From: Ophiostoma sp. CBS 140.51
Lineage: Eukaryota > Ascomycota > Sordariomycetes > Ophiostomatales > Ophiostomataceae
Length of the DNA: 64,000 nt
Direction of reading: 5' to 3'
Assembly (NCBI GenBank): GCA_029298735.1
Contig: JANSLP010000008.1
Span: 1 to 64,000 of the forward strand
Shown here: in pieces, positions 24,201 through 36,901 of the stretch
Layout of the letters: each line of letters begins with the position of its first letter
Numbering within the stretch: the stretch's first letter is position 1
Notes under the pieces: generated by a model
Seen by the model: only the letters and a program-made list of their open reading frames with translations
The model's database searches: none
What the model was told of the DNA's origin: nothing
Made by a program: the position numbers and the translations under genes

Positions 24201-24934
24201 CTGGCGGCAGTCAGGTCCACACAACGCAGAGACAAACCCGCGCAGAGGAGACGGTCCCACTTTTTCTCCGTCGCGCCTGCCGTGCACAAGTGGTTCTGTC
24301 CCCTTCTTCGCGGACCTATGGGTCCACCTTTTTAGCTGGTCCCCTCGTGCGTCTTTTCGTCTTTCTAGTGACAATATTTTTTCTCGTCGCCTGGCACACC
24401 TCTTGACAGCGAACCTTTAACCTCACAACCCACACATCACAACGCCAATCGTGCACACATCCACACCCCCCTTTTCTCTTCCCCATCCCCATCCATCAAT
24501 TTCTCGAATCCGATTGAATATTTTTATCATCGGACAATCAACCCTCCTTTTTTACCAAGCTTAGACACAGCAAGGGACCATCTCCAAGTATCTTTGATTC
24601 TTTCTTCCTCGATTTTTCGGTTTCCAATCCCTCCTTTCGTTGCTTTCTCGATTGTCGCCGCAGCTCATCCTCCTCGGCTCTTTCGTTTGCCCTCCATCTC
24701 GCACAGTCATCTCCATCGTTTAGACTTCTCCTCAGTCCATCGCCCGAAGCTCTTCATCTCTCTCTTTGAGATCGCCTACCAACTCGACATCGCCTTTGTT
24801 GCCTCGCGTCGACCGGCCCTCCCTCTCTTCGAGCTGTCCTTTTCAACTCTATCCGACCGAGTCCATCCCATCCGGAAGCTTCCGTGTTTCTCTCCTTCTA
24901 TCTCCTCACCCACACATCACATCCATCACACACA
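21274..24934. promoter_or_regulatory. 3.7-kb divergent non-coding region between RTA1-like and G3BP-type genes
   Basis: No convincing coding frame. The right end (about 24430-24934) is strongly pyrimidine-rich and must be the leader and promoter of the RNA-binding protein gene. A TATA-like site at 22918 followed by CT-rich sequence could start an unrecognised transcript. The left end carries the RTA1-like promoter. Repeat elements or terminal inverted repeats were not seen. Confidence 0.45.
22918..22924 (+). promoter_or_regulatory. Orphan TATAAAG element
   Basis: TATAAAG followed by a GC-rich spacer and then by CT-rich, initiator-like sequence. It lies 2 kb upstream of the nearest plus-strand start codon (24935), so it may drive a long leader or an unannotated transcript. 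Evidence is sequence resemblance only. Confidence 0.3.
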
Positions 24935-26668
24935 ATGGCTACAAACGGCACCAACCACAACGAGTACGTGACACATGACACACCCATTGAAAGCTTCAGC
25001 TTCCCCACAAACCATCTCGAGAAACGCGTTGAGCTAACATCTTTTGCAGGGGCCTGGCCAAGGACGAGGTCGGATGGTACTTTGTCGAGCAGTACTACAC
25101 CACTCTGAGCAAGAACCCCAACCGCCTTCATGTCAGTATCTGAGCTCCCTGTTGTTTTCTTCTTATTTCTATCTCATCGTTCGCCTGCTGACTATTGTTT
25201 TGTCTCCTTTCTGCAGCTCTTCTACGGCAAGAAGTCCCAGCTTGTCTACGGCACCGAGACCGAGGTTGCCCACGTCTCAGTCGGCCGCCAGGACATCCAG
25301 GAGCGCATCGCTAAGCTTGACTTCCAGGACTGCAAGGTCCGCGTCTCCAACGTTGACTCCCAGGCTTCTCTCGAGAACATTCTCATCCAGGTCATTGGTG
25401 AGATCTCCAACAAGTCCGAGGACTCGCGGAAATTCGTTCAGACTTTTGTCCTTGCCGAGCAGCAGTCTGGCTACTTTGTCCTGAACGACATCTTCCGCTA
25501 CATCAAGGAAGAGGAGGCCGAGTCCACCGACGTCGCGGCTCCTGCCGAGGAGGAGAAGGCCGCTACCGCTGAGGAGGCCAAGCCTGAGGAGGTCGAGGCC
25601 CCCGCCAAGGCTGAGAAGGTTGAGGCTGCTAAGCCCCAGCTCGATGCCGCCGTTGTCGACAAGAAGCTCGAGGAGGTGAGCGCCGAGAAGGCTCCAGCTG
25701 CCCCAGCTGTTGCCGCCCCCGCTGAGGCTCCCCCCAAGGCCATTGTCCCTGCCATCCCGGCTGTCCCTGCCGTCGCCACCCCGGCCCCCGCTCCTGATGC
25801 TGAGAAGGCTGCCAAGGAGGTCGCTGAGGAGGAGGAGAAGAAGACTGAGGCCCCCAAGGAGCCCGCCCCGACTCCTGCTGTCGCTCCCGCTGCTGCTGCC
25901 CCGGCTGCTGCCCCCGCCGCCCCTGCTGCTCCTGTCGCCGCTGCCCCTGCCGATCCTGAGAAGCCCAAGGGCCCTCCTAAGCCCATGACCTGGGCCAGCC
26001 GCGCCGCTGCCGCTGCCGGCCCTGCTCGCCCCGCTGCCGTCGCCAAGCCCGCTGCCCCTGCTTCGCCTGCTACGTCTTCTGCTACCTCTGCCGCCCCGGC
26101 CAAGCCTGCTGCTGCTGTCGCAGCTCCGGCTGCTGTTGCCGCCGCTAAGGCTGCTGATGCTGAGTCCAAGGACTCTGGCAGCGAGTGGCAGACGGCTGGC
26201 GCCGACTCGAAGCGCCAGAACCGCCCTCAGTCGATCTCCGGCCCGCCGCAGGACAAGGACTCTGCTCTCGGCTACGTCAAGTATGTTACTGACAAGGTTG
26301 ACGAGGCCGCTCTTCGCAGCCACCTTGAGACCTTCGGCCCTGTCGTCTACTTCGATATCAGCCGCACCAAGAACTGCGCCTTCATTGAGTTCGCTTCGCC
26401 GGCCGGCTATCAGGCGGCTGTTGCGGCCAACCCGCACACCATCAACGGCGAGACCATCCTCGTCGAGGCCCGCCGCCCCAAGGCCGGTGCCTACGGTGGC
26501 TCTAACTACAACCCCAACCGCGGCAACCTTGCCAGCCGCGGCCGTGGTGGTTTCGAGGGCCGCAACAGCAGCCAGGGTGGTGGCCGTGGCGGCTTCAATG
26601 GCCCCAACCGTGGCCGTGGTGGTGCCGGCGCTTCGCGTGGCCGTGGCGGCGCTCAGCTCGCTGCTTAA
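24935..26668 (+). CDS. G3BP-type RNA-binding protein (NTF2-like + RRM + RGG)
   Basis: Three exons (24935-24963, 25050-25131, 25217-26668) give about 520 residues. An NTF2-like domain occupies about residues 11-145, with DEVGWYFVEQYYTTLSKNP, LFYGKKSQLVYG, VGRQDIQERI and the closing FVLAEQQSGYFVLNDIFRYI. A Glu-rich then Ala/Pro-rich linker of about 230 residues follows. An RRM at about residues 387-462 has GYVKYVTDKVDEAAL, then CAFIEFASP as RNP1-like strand and ETILVEARRP. The last ~50 residues are RGG/GRG repeats. This order is that of G3BP/Rasputin and fungal Nxt3/Bre5 proteins, which bind mRNA, join stress granules and partner the Ubp3-type deubiquitinase. Both introns are near 85 nt; the second donor is GTCAGT, slightly off consensus. 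Confidence 0.93.
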
Positions 26669-29600
26669 ACGGTACCCCGTCTCTATGACACTTAACACTA
26701 TGACTTCCGACTATGTTCATCCAATGTCGATGTCTAAACAACCGAACACCAAAAAAACCATTTTAAGCAGCAGCATCTTGTTTCCAAGCTTCTTCATTGT
26801 CTTTATAATCACATTTCCTTTACTTCTTTTACGAGGCCTTTTTTTTTAAAAAAAAAAAAAGCTTTCGGATTTGGCTTTGGCATAAGGAGTATTGCTCTCA
26901 TTCATTGCATTGTCGTTATTTTACCTCCATTAACCTCCTGCATCACCCACCCCTATATACTCTATTTACTCTCCACCTCCCTTTTTATCCATCATCTTCA
27001 TCCTCCCTCCCAACTATCTATCTACACTACCTGCTACTAGTAAACTCTTTTACTACTCGCTGTGTTTCTTTATTGTCCGGGATTCTCGACTGTTTTTTTA
27101 TTTGCTGTCTGGAACTAGGTTTGGGTCGTGCGTTTTTCAAACAAGAGACGAAAAAAGAAAGGACATCATTCTTTTTTGGACTGGATTTCGGTACGGCGCA
27201 AGTCATATGATACACAAAAGCTTCCGTTTTATTTTATTTTTATCCTTTCTACTTTTTTCCTCTCTCTAGGTTTTCTCTGTTTGGTCAAAGATTGAGTCAT
27301 ATGTTCTTGCCCACGGGTGTGACATCTGTTTTTCTCATACAACAAGCGGACGGCGAGATTATTGTTTTCTTTTTTCTATTGTCTACACTCCCGCTTCGGA
27401 TGGGGTTTTTTTTCAGCGTTTGCATGTGCATCGTTGCCGGGGATGAGATCGGCCAAGGGTTGGGGCGTCCAGGAAGAGTTACGGAGACTACGATGAAGAG
27501 AACTCTGCTGTCAAGCAGTTGGACGCGACACCTCAGCTTTGGACGTCGTATAGGTGTCGTGGGGCTGTTGCATATGTCATTGTTTTATCAGGAGTAATTT
27601 TTGGCCCCGTTCTTAGAACAACAGCCAAACCCTAGATTCAAACAAAAGACACGACGACAGCGGATACAAGGTGGAAGAGAGGTTGGACGTTTGATTATCA
27701 GATATCAATTATGCACACTAAGTGAAACCCACATCCTCATGGACTTTGCTCCTGGGAATGGGCCGAACAAAAAGAAATAAAAATCAAAATGCCAAAGACG
27801 AAACCAAGAAACCCCCTAAAGACTACCGTCAGTGTGGAGGTCTACTACGTGTGAGATGACTTTGTTGACTTCATAGGACTGTATGCCATGCAAAGCTCAT
27901 GATGTTGTCAAGGTAAACAATCAAAACACAAAGTCGTTTACACACTTTCCTTGTTAACATTTTGAAACACTTCACCTATCAGTCTATTCGTGCCGAGATG
28001 GTTTCTTTTCCCATAATCTTTAATTCATGGCCGTGGGTAATATTAGATGCTGCGAAAGACTACAAAATCTACAGTCTGTTGTCACATCCATTTAAGATTC
28101 TGATGAAGTTATTCTCACTTCCATGACATACTACAACAGTGTCCCGTTGCCACCTCACATATTTATTTCTAAGGCGTCTCATACGCATTACGGAGAAAAT
28201 ATACAATATCCGGTTTTTTAGTAAAATTGTCATATTGTGGTGTTTTATTTGCTTATTTACTAATTTTCTTTTCAAAAAAAAAAATAAGGATTAGAATAAA
28301 ACCCAACAGAGAAAAATAAACGTTAAATCAGCACACCAATCCTCAGCCCTACCAGCGTTAATTTTTGTTCCAACATCAAGGGTCTACAGCTTTCTCTCGT
28401 CCAGCAAACAAGATCATAACAAAAGATGCAATGGATGGCGACATATTCTACTGAAATTGGGAGAACGGCGAGAATCAACGGCAGAACACACAACCGGGCC
28501 GCTTTGGTAAGGCAAAGGACACCGGAAGGAGACAGAGTCCCGACTGTCCAGCCAGAATGCAGCACAAGTCTCCACTCCCCACTCCCATTCCATCGCTCTC
28601 AGCTTTGCTGCACTCTTTTCTCTCATTCTTTTCCACCCCTTGCGCCCTTCCCCCACGATCACTGATAGGTGCCCCCGTTTAGATAGCCAAAGAGCGGCTT
28701 TCAGTAGCACTACCTTGTAAGTTTCTGCGACATAATCGAATCAATTACGTTATTTCCACAGCGTGCATGCGCAAAAAACATGGGGAGAGTCTGCCGTTAG
28801 CTAAGAGGAGGAGACTCTCTGACTCCGTATTACCGCAAAAAGAGGCTGGGCGAAACGGGCGCTCGCTTTTATTCCGCTACTCTGTAGTCCGTCCTCTCAG
28901 CTCGTCCAATTCTTCCGGAGAAGCACATCAAGTTAGATATTGTCATGTTCCCCGCCGTATTCTGACCCCGTCTCGCGTGGGAACCGACACCCGAGAGCGT
29001 GGTTGGGCCATGGCAGGGCTCTTGGTACCTCTTGGGGTCTTTGAGGGGTCTTGGCTCAACTTGGCTTGGGCACAAGAGTCCAGACCTGTCACGGCCTGGC
29101 CCTGCGTCAGTAGTTCGGAAAGTAAACAGAGCAGTTTGTTTAGGATGGCAGGCACACGATGTCTGGTCCCGCTCAACAAGACGAGTCAGGAAAGAGCTCA
29201 TTGGTGAAGCGAGAAACGGGAAACAGGAAGAGCCCGCCCTGTGCACGAAATGCCAGAACAGGCAAGAGCGATGTTTTGGGGAAATGCAGGTGCGAGAGAC
29301 GTCGTAAAGACAGCCAAACGGCAGGAACGGAACTGACGATGCTGGATCAAAATCCATGCCAGTGCTCTCCACTTTAACCAAGCCTCATCACCCCTCACTC
29401 GCAAGTTCTCAACAAAACCACGACCACGACGTGAGATGTGATCCGACATGCGGCAGCGCTCCAGGGTCCTGGTGCCTCGGTGGCCGGCCACGTTGGTCCC
29501 TGTAAGCTGGAAGCCTCACCGACACAACAGCTCACGACATTGACCCAAGTTGATGGACTGATGTGAGATAAATACCGAGATATGTTTACGACACCTGTAT

Positions 29601-32486
29601 TTTGTTTCTGATGGGCGACAAACTGTTCCTGGGTTGAACGAGATGGCGGGGAAGGAAATAACGTGGAGAAGTGAGTGGCACGAGTTTGTCAACTGCTTGC
29701 GTGAATATCCCGTCCCGACTCTCCGCCATGCTGACGGGCGCTGTTTTTTGTGGTTCGGCGGGCCTTTTTGGCCTGGACCGAGCAGGACAGCCCCTGTTCC
29801 TTCCCAACTGTCCAGGTTTCTCTCCAACTGCTGTTGTTTGCCCTATTCCGCGCCTTCCCAGTCTTCCGCTTGACCTTCTCCACAGCGTTGCATTATCTGA
29901 ACACCCTCCCGCCTTCCCAACTTGTCCCAAAAGAGAAGTTCGAACACACAGAAGCGTCTGGGACACTGAATAGGAAGGCAGGGCGGGATTGTCCCTGCGT
30001 GTGCGCGTTGCTGTGTGTCGCTCTTGCAGGTTCGCCGACGGTCCTGTCGGTTTGTACCACATTGTGCATAAATCTGGATTTTCGACTTTCAGCGCCGTCT
30101 TTTGCTCTTTCCTTTCATGTTTTGCATCTCGTTTTTTTCTTCTATTTTTTCTTCTCATTTTTACCATCGTCTTTCACATCGCCATCTTACTTTCCTGCCC
30201 CTCATCTGATTGCACTCTGACCTCCCCTCCTCCCCAAGCCAAAGCCAGCCACCCCCTCTCAAGGTTATCATGACCCTGCATTTATTGCTTTTAGCGCAGG
30301 GGGAGGGAAAAAGAGAACAGCCAGCAAAGTGTGGGAGAAGCGGCAGGCCGGCCCCAGAAGGAGACGAGGAAAGAGCGAATGCGAAGAGAGAGCGAGTCAA
30401 TATTCTCCCAATATTCTGCGTGGGAGATGCGTGGGAGATGCGTGGGAAGGTGCGCCAGGAAGGCGTGCCTGCTGCGGACGCAACGGACTGCCAGCTAGCT
30501 GCAAGCTACTGTTCGCTGGTCTCGTAAAACCGAGCGTCTGAGGGCGCGACGTCCAACTCCCGTTAAAAAAAGAAAACAGAAAAGACGCCAAAGACCCAAA
30601 ACGAGACTTTAACGAGACCAAAAATCAGAGAAGCACCAAAAAACCGCTCGCTGCTGGTTGGGAAACCCGGGGTGGATTTCCGCCTTTCCTCCCGCTCTTT
30701 CCTCTCGTTCGTCCATTTTGTGTCTCTCATGTTACTGTACTCTGTATGCTCTTTCCTTCTTCACTTCTCGATTGCTCTTTCCTCCGCCGCCTCCGCCTTC
30801 TGTGCCACACCTTTATGACTGTGACCAGCCTAAACGTTGAGAATACAGGCCGAGCGTGCCTTAGTTTTCTTTCTGTTGCGAGACGGCGTTCTGTTTGAAC
30901 AGTCCCTCTCTGTGAGTCGTTTTCAACCTCGTCAAGCGCTCGCCTTCGTTGGCTCCTTCCCCCCACCGGACCGGTGCCCGTTTTCCCTCTCCACCCGGTA
31001 TCGAAAAACCCCATCACCGTTTGCCTCTTGTTCGCTCGCTCCTTCCTGCGCCGTATGAAGTACGAGTTAGAAGTCGTGCATTTTGTACCAGTCGCTCCTT
31101 GCCCCTTTCTTCTCTCACCCATTCGCTCCTTCTCCTCCTGGTCCCTGGCTGGTAGGCGATCGACTACCGCCGTTCCGGAAGGAACCTACAAGCCGTGAGA
31201 TACTTGGGACTTGTACTTGTTTCCCCTTCTTCATCAGCCGTCTTGTGTGTACAAGTAGCGCCAGGAAAAGCAGGAACGCCCGCCCACACCAACAAAGAGC
31301 AAACTACCAACCAACCAGACCATACCAGCAAAAGTAAGCAAAAACGTGCCAGGACGGATGTCGGCGAATGCGACTTTTATCCTTTTCTTCCTTGTATTTT
31401 CGGCGGTCCACTCCTCCTTCGTCCTGCCTCCCCTCGGGCAACTATTTACTGTAGTATTCTGTATCATACTGTGTACTCGTACCTGCCCGTCTTGATTTTG
31501 CGTGTACCGTTTGCTCCTTCTTTCTCTCTTGTTCACTCTTGCTCTCAATGAAGTAGACTTCTCTTCCCTCACTCCTTCCTCTTGTCTCTTGTCTCCTCTT
31601 TCTTTCCTTCCCGCGTAAACGAATTGTTTCCAAAGGCGACTTTCCTATTTTGCGTATTGTGCCCAATTGGTTGTTTTGTCGTTTTTGCTCTTTGCTCTTT
31701 GCATTTCCCTTTTTTTGCTTCTTTTTATCATCTTTTTTTCGACTGTCCTACGCATCTGATGGTCTCTCATACGCAACACTATCCACCGTCTATCGTCCGG
31801 CGTTCCGTGGACCACTCCACCCCGCCCGCTTAGTACGGCAATTGCGATCTTTTCTACTGATTCTTGACCTGTTTGGTACCTTTTCATCTTTTTTTTCTTG
31901 CTCCTCTTTTCTTTTCTTCTCTCTCAAAACCCTCACCATATCACCAAATCTCCATCCCATCTCGGACGTATACCGGTTTTCAATGATTGTGTCTCACATT
32001 CTGGCATAACGGCCACTTGCAAAGACGATTCCGGGCAGGCCGGGGTTAAGTGAGCGACGAGCGCGAGGAAATCAGGAACAAGGAACGGCAAAACGACAAA
32101 ACAACAAGAGAGATATTCAACGGTTTGAACCCCCCGCGACAAAACCAACGGACAAACGACCAACAAAGGCGGCGGGACACGGAAATACACGAGACTAGGG
32201 GGAACGACAAACGAAAAGCGTTGGAGCGAACAAAGGACGAAAAAAGCAAAGAAAGAGACAAAAATAGGAAAAGAAAGAAAGGAGAAGCAAAAAGGAAACC
32301 CAGGTACGCAAGGCATAGCGTGCGAAACAAAGACGGCAAACGGAATTGCAATCAAACGGCACAGCCCAATCCAATACGCATCCATTTTATAAGTGGCTGT
32401 AGGAAGCGCCAACTCCGCATTACGAATCGCATAATCCCCACGACGACACACCAGACGAGCAAGATCGACGACACACAACAGCAGCA
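26669..32486. other. 5.8-kb gene-free region
   Basis: No frame has convincing coding character. From 26669 to about 28300 the sequence is T-rich, then A/T-rich, with a T-then-A homopolymer near 26840-26862 that may mark the 3' processing region of the preceding gene. From about 30000 to 32030 the plus strand is dominated by C and T, and from about 32045 to 32300 it is dominated by purines, probably the promoter and long leader of the PH-domain gene. An 11-base GCGTGGGAGAT repeat sits near 30418-30449. No tRNA or transposon was recognised. Confidence 0.45.
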
Positions 32487-34525
32487 ATGGCTACGACGGC
32501 AGCAGCACCATTAGCAACGGCCTTTCCGGCTTCACCATCACCGCCATCACTTGGACAAGATGCGCCGGCCTATTCCGAGTCGGCTGCGGAGCCGCTTACG
32601 CAAGTGCCGACAACCTCTTCTCGGCGGTCTTCTTCGTCATCGGCACCATCCCGCCCATCGTTGACTCGCCGCACATCGCTTGAAGAGGACTACTTCTATC
32701 GCGAGGTCATGACCGTGGATAGACGCCCCACGGAACCGCCACCGTCGTACGAATCAACCATGAAGAAGATCCGGCGCAAGGAACGGCAGGAAGCCGCGGC
32801 AGCCGCAGCGGCCATGGCGGCAGCAACAGCAACAGCGGCGGCGGCAGAGGCAGCAGCAGCCAGCAAAAGCAATGTGGCAGAGCCGACACCGCCTGCGCCT
32901 GCACCCGTCCTAGCATCGAAAAAGGGCAAGGGAAAGGAGAAGGCATCATCTCGTCCCAAGGTTTCGACCTCCAAGTCTGCACCGGCCATTACTCACCTTT
33001 CCAGCAACGGATCGATCCATTCCACCGCCCCTGACGACGTCCTGCCGGCCTACTCTTGCGATATCCACATTGAAGGTGTCTTTCAGCGCAAAATGGAGAT
33101 TGAGAACGCTACCAAGCGAGCCGAAGACCGTCGCTGGACCTCTTCGTACGTTGTGCTGCACGGCACCTCACTTGAGATTCACGAGTGCCGCAAGGACCGG
33201 AGCTGGGCTGGTCGCACGGCTCGCACTGGCCCTGGTGTCTCACCCGACCGGCCGCCATGGATGCGCAAAGCCGGACTGGAGAGAAGATACAACCTGTCGT
33301 ACGCCGACGTTGGCATTGCGGCCGACTATGTGAAGTAGGTCACTTGAACATCCCTCTTTAGTTTTGGCCCTATCTGTACTGCACCCTGCTGACCTGGCAT
33401 ATGTCTTTTACTAGACGTCGCTATGTGATCCGCGTCCGCGCCGAGACAGACCAGTTCCTGTTGTCGTGCGTTGAGCTCGAGACCTTTATCCAGTGGCTCG
33501 ATGCTCTTTTTGCTGCTCTCAGCGTTGCTGCGCCCATCGACGAGCGCGATTTCCCGCGTGACCAGAGCATCCCGCGCCTGCAGCGCATCCGCTGGTACCA
33601 CGGCCGTGACCGCGAGGCGGAAGCCATCCGGGACCGTGAGCGGGATGAAGATCGCGAGCGGGAGAGCGAGCGCGAAAGCGAACGAGAGAGTGAGGGTGAG
33701 AGTGACCATGAGAGCAACCGGGAGGTTGACGAAGGCGGAAACAGCAGCGCCGACGACGAGGCGGCGGATGTGATCAGCCCTCTGCCTTCGCCTTCGCTGT
33801 CACGGCCCAGATCGCCCATGGGATCGCCGTCGTCCAAGTCTGTGCGCACAGGCCAGTCTCTGGCTGCTGCAGCTGCCGCCGTTCTCGAGGAGGAGTCCCG
33901 CAGCGACGAAGGTGCAGCCGCTGCGGCTGCGGCTTCTGCTACTGCTGCTGCCGCCGCCCGGGTTGGGTTGGTGTCATCGAACGCCTCGTCCGTTTCGCTG
34001 GCGACCATGTCTTCCGCATCGACTGTTGCTGGCCCATCCACGGCTCCGCTTCACAACCTGAGTGCCCGACAGCGGGCCGCTTCCCGCGCCATGCTGTCTC
34101 CCGGAAACCCAGTGCCTGACGCCAACACCAACAACAACAAGGCTAGCACCGGTGGTCGCTTTTCACTCCGCTCCATCCGTTCGCGCCTGAACCTGGGTGG
34201 CAACCAGGGCAACACAAATAACACTGGACGTTCTTTGAATACGCCGGCTGTCTTCCATAACCATGCGGTGAACGCGACAACGGGCAAGTGGCAGCCGAGC
34301 CACCGCTGGACCAAGACGCACGACATGGTGTATGCAAAGCTGTGCTACGCGACGCTGCTGTTCCGCAGCCCGCGCAAGTCCAACTACATTGTGATGCGCG
34401 GCAAGCAGTGGCTGGTCGACTGGAGCACCGGCAACATGGTGCGCGTCAGCCCGCCGCGCTATGGCGAGATTGAGACGCAGCCCGGTCCGTTCCAGGTCCT
34501 GCGGACGGAGAACACCAGAATCTAA
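32487..34525 (+). CDS. PH-domain protein with disordered Ser/Ala/Glu-rich regions
   Basis: Two exons, 32487-33334 and 33415-34525, joined across an 80-nt intron (GTAGGT donor, CTAG acceptor) give about 652 residues. Residues ~190-355 form a pleckstrin-homology-like domain, with the intron inside it: YSCDIHIEGVFQRKME, WTSSYVVLHGTSLEIHE, then after the intron RRYVIRVRAETDQFLL and the terminal helix ETFIQWLDALFAAL with its conserved Trp. Ala-rich runs (about 105-135), an ERES-type charged repeat (about 360-390) and Ser/Ala-rich stretches surround it. A second conserved-looking block lies at the C-terminus: WQPSHRWTKTHDMVYAKLCY and YIVMRGKQWLVDWSTGNMVRV. PH domains bind phosphoinositides or protein partners, so a membrane- or cortex-linked scaffold role is inferred. 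The specific function is unknown. Confidence 0.85.
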
Positions 34526-34530
34526 GTGGA

Positions 34531-34567
34531 TTGGGTGTTGGGTGTTGGGTGTTGGGTGTTGGGTGTT
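34531..34567 (+). repeat. TTGGGTG tandem repeat, five copies
   Basis: Five perfect 7-base units plus TT follow the PH-domain stop codon within ten bases, in the 3' UTR. The unit resembles neither the standard TTAGGG telomere repeat nor a coding repeat. Confidence 0.9.
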
Positions 34568-34569
34568 GA

Positions 34570-35297
34570 CGTTGATGATGATGTGATATGTACATGTTGG
34601 AACGAAGAAGAAGAAAAAAGGCGTGGGGTGATCCCTGTTCTCCTTATTATTTATGTCTGTATGCTTGTATGTCGGGGGTGTTTTGTTGTTTTGTTGTTTT
34701 CTGTTTTTGTTTGATTCTTTGCTTTCCTTCCACTCTCTTGGGACATGACCGGCGTTATATCTTCCTGGGCTCTTCGGTCCATCTTTTCTCGCTTGTCCTT
34801 TTACACATTTTCTGCGCGGAGTCAAAAGCATGAGCGCAACCTGATTTTATTGCATTTGTTGTCTTCACTTTCATTTCCGTTTACATTCACACTCTCTTGA
34901 AGCTACACTTTCCTTTGTGACTCGAGATTTTTAGCACATACACGCTATTTGTTTTTGTTTTCCTGCACATATTTGCATTTCTCATCGTTTCAAAAAGGGG
35001 GGTGTTGCAAGTTTTTGTTGCAATTTATGTGAATATTTCCTTTCTTGTCACTTGTACATACATAACAAAAAGAAGAGAGATAAAACACCAAAAAAAGAAA
35101 GCGCCCAGAAGCATCATGCCATGCCGGGCTAGAAGCTAAAAAATACAAACGTATGTTATCAAACAATTCTCCCCATAAGGACAAACATGTAACATGCAAA
35201 TTAACTCAACCCAACCTGTGACGCCGTCCAAAAAGTAATCATAACTGCAAATGCCTCGTATCAAGTCATCATAACCCCGTTCTCTGCCTCCCTCTCC
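34570..35297. other. Convergent intergenic region between PH-domain gene and NNF1
   Basis: T-rich on the left and A-rich further right, consistent with opposing 3' UTRs. Nothing else seen. Confidence 0.5.
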
Positions 35298-36176
35298 TTA
35301 AATGCCTGTCATCTCCACCTCGGCTGCCCGTGTTTCCCTTGCCAGCTCGGCCACCAGTGTATTATCTAGTGCATCGCCGCCGTGGCCGTTCTCGGCTGCT
35401 CCATCCAACAGTGCCGCCGCTCCTTCCGCATCCGCCAAGGCCCGCTCCAGCGCCGCCACAAGCTGGCCTGCTTCGGTCTGCTGTGCCGTCAGCTTGGCAA
35501 ACCGTGCCGTGTTGGCCGCCTGCGCGGCCGCCAGCCTCTCTTCCAGCATCTGCCGCTGGGCCTTGCGCTGTGGCGCCAAGTGTGCTGCCAGGACCGTCTC
35601 GGCCGGGAGTGTGTGTGGTGGTGATGGGGCAGCCGTAGAGCCACTATTTGCTGCTGCCAACCGCCGTTTGTGGGCATCGGACGACAGCGTCTCGAGCTCA
35701 TTGAGGCGCCGCACAACATCGCGGTTGCGCATGACGACGGCAAACTCGGCGGCGCACAGTTCACCGAGACGATCGACCATGGCGCGGTGGACCGTTTTCA
35801 ATGCCTGCGGGGACTTGGCGGCGGCAGTCGGGTAGCAGGCGGCGAAATTGTCCCAGCTAATCTTGTTTAAAGTATGGTCGAGACTGGACGCGAAAAGGGC
35901 TTGGAGACGGCCGGCGCGAGGACCAGGTGGAGGAGGAGGAGGGGGAGGAGGCTGTTGAGATTGTGAAGATTGTCCTTGTGCGGTCGGTTGTGTTTGCGCG
36001 GATGTGCCGTCACCGGATTCTGCCACCCCTTGATCGTCTGCATCGGGCAGCACCTCATCGCTGTCGCCTACTGGTGGCTGCTGGCCAGAAGAGAGTGTAT
36101 CTGTCGTGGTGGTGGTGGTTTTGTCTTTCTTTTTCGCGCCGCTCGACGCGGTCGCTGTCGCCTCGTGCGTCGCCAT
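35298..36176 (-). CDS. NNF1: Kinetochore MIND/Mis12 complex subunit Nnf1
   Basis: Single-exon gene of 292 residues. The first ~85 residues are low-complexity (Thr, Gln and a nine-proline run). Then comes the Nnf1/PMF1 block: RAGRLQALFASSLDHTLNKI, SWDNFAACYPTAA, LKTVHRAMVDRLGELCAAEF, then VMRNRDVVRRLNELETLSSDA. The rest is alanine-rich coiled coil. Nnf1 is one of four subunits of the Mtw1/MIND (Mis12) complex that links inner-kinetochore CENP proteins with the Ndc80 complex. No intron is needed. The gene lies 725 bases downstream of the 3' end of the b561-like gene on the same strand. Confidence 0.88.
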   Translation of the reverse strand: MATHEATATASSGAKKKDKTTTTTTDTLSSGQQPPVGDSDEVLPDADDQGVAESGDGTSAQTQPTAQGQSSQSQQPPPPPPPPPGPRAGRLQALFASSLDHTLNKISWDNFAACYPTAAAKSPQALKTVHRAMVDRLGELCAAEFAVVMRNRDVVRRLNELETLSSDAHKRRLAAANSGSTAAPSPPHTLPAETVLAAHLAPQRKAQRQMLEERLAAAQAANTARFAKLTAQQTEAGQLVAALERALADAEGAAALLDGAAENGHGGDALDNTLVAELARETRAAEVEMTGI

Positions 36177-36901
36177 TTGCGGTCTTCGGTAGCCGAATCT
36201 AGGTCTTTTGTTTGTACTTTTGGTTGCTTTTATAAGCCGTGCGACAATTCACGGATCTCGTTTTGTCGCAAAGGGGATTGTGTGCTTCGAGGTCGATTGA
36301 AAGGAACAATAAGTGTGTGTTGATTTCTAGAGGTTGATCGCGACAAGACAGGGGTTCCACCTGCCGTTTAATGCGCTGGAGAGAGGAAGACGCGTTTTGG
36401 CTTATCGATAGCGCGTTCCAGGCCTGCGGCTTTCGAATAGCGGCACCCTATTAAACCCAAACAAAGGTCGACGACATACCTCAATAAAGCCTTGTCTTCC
36501 TTCAGTTTCCAGTTTCATTCAAAAATAAAAGAGACTGTATATTTTCCCGATATAGTTTAGGATGTACGCTATTTAGTTGCGACGAAAATAGACCAAATGT
36601 GAAGGCTCCATCACAATTCCATTCTGGTGGCCAAACGCATGACTTTTGCGGCAAAGAAAACGGTTGAAGAAATAAAGCCAAAATCATCAATGTCAAAATT
36701 GTATAGTAGAATAAAATCGGAAGTAAATATCAAAACGACGCTTAAAATATGTAACATGCAAATCGGGGTCTGTTCAAGCCCTCAGAATAAAATCATCAAA
36801 ATAAAGAACAATTTCCAAAAAAGATTCAAAAAATCGAAAAGATCCGAAAAATAGAAAACCAAAACCTTTGCCGGCTTCAACTCCAGGTTAACCACAAGCT
36901 A
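36177..36901. other. A/T-rich intergenic region, NNF1 promoter and b561 3' end
   Basis: About 36480-36870 is markedly A/T-rich and holds no coding frame. The part next to 36176 must carry the NNF1 leader and promoter; the part next to 36902 the 3' UTR of the b561-like gene. Confidence 0.5.

Noticed and set aside
25277..26698. Long open frame of 473 codons on the minus strand across the G3BP-type gene
   Set aside because: It mirrors a GC-rich Ala/Pro/Glu coding sequence with strong third-position bias; its translation is Gly/Leu/Ser low-complexity with no domain.
28767..30541. Several overlapping 100-190 codon frames in the 5.8-kb gap
   Set aside because: They exist on both strands at once, lack motifs and have no plausible splice structure.
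32050..32514. 154-codon plus-strand frame overlapping the PH-domain start
   Set aside because: It begins at GTG, is purine-driven low-complexity text and overlaps the ATG of a better-supported gene in another frame.
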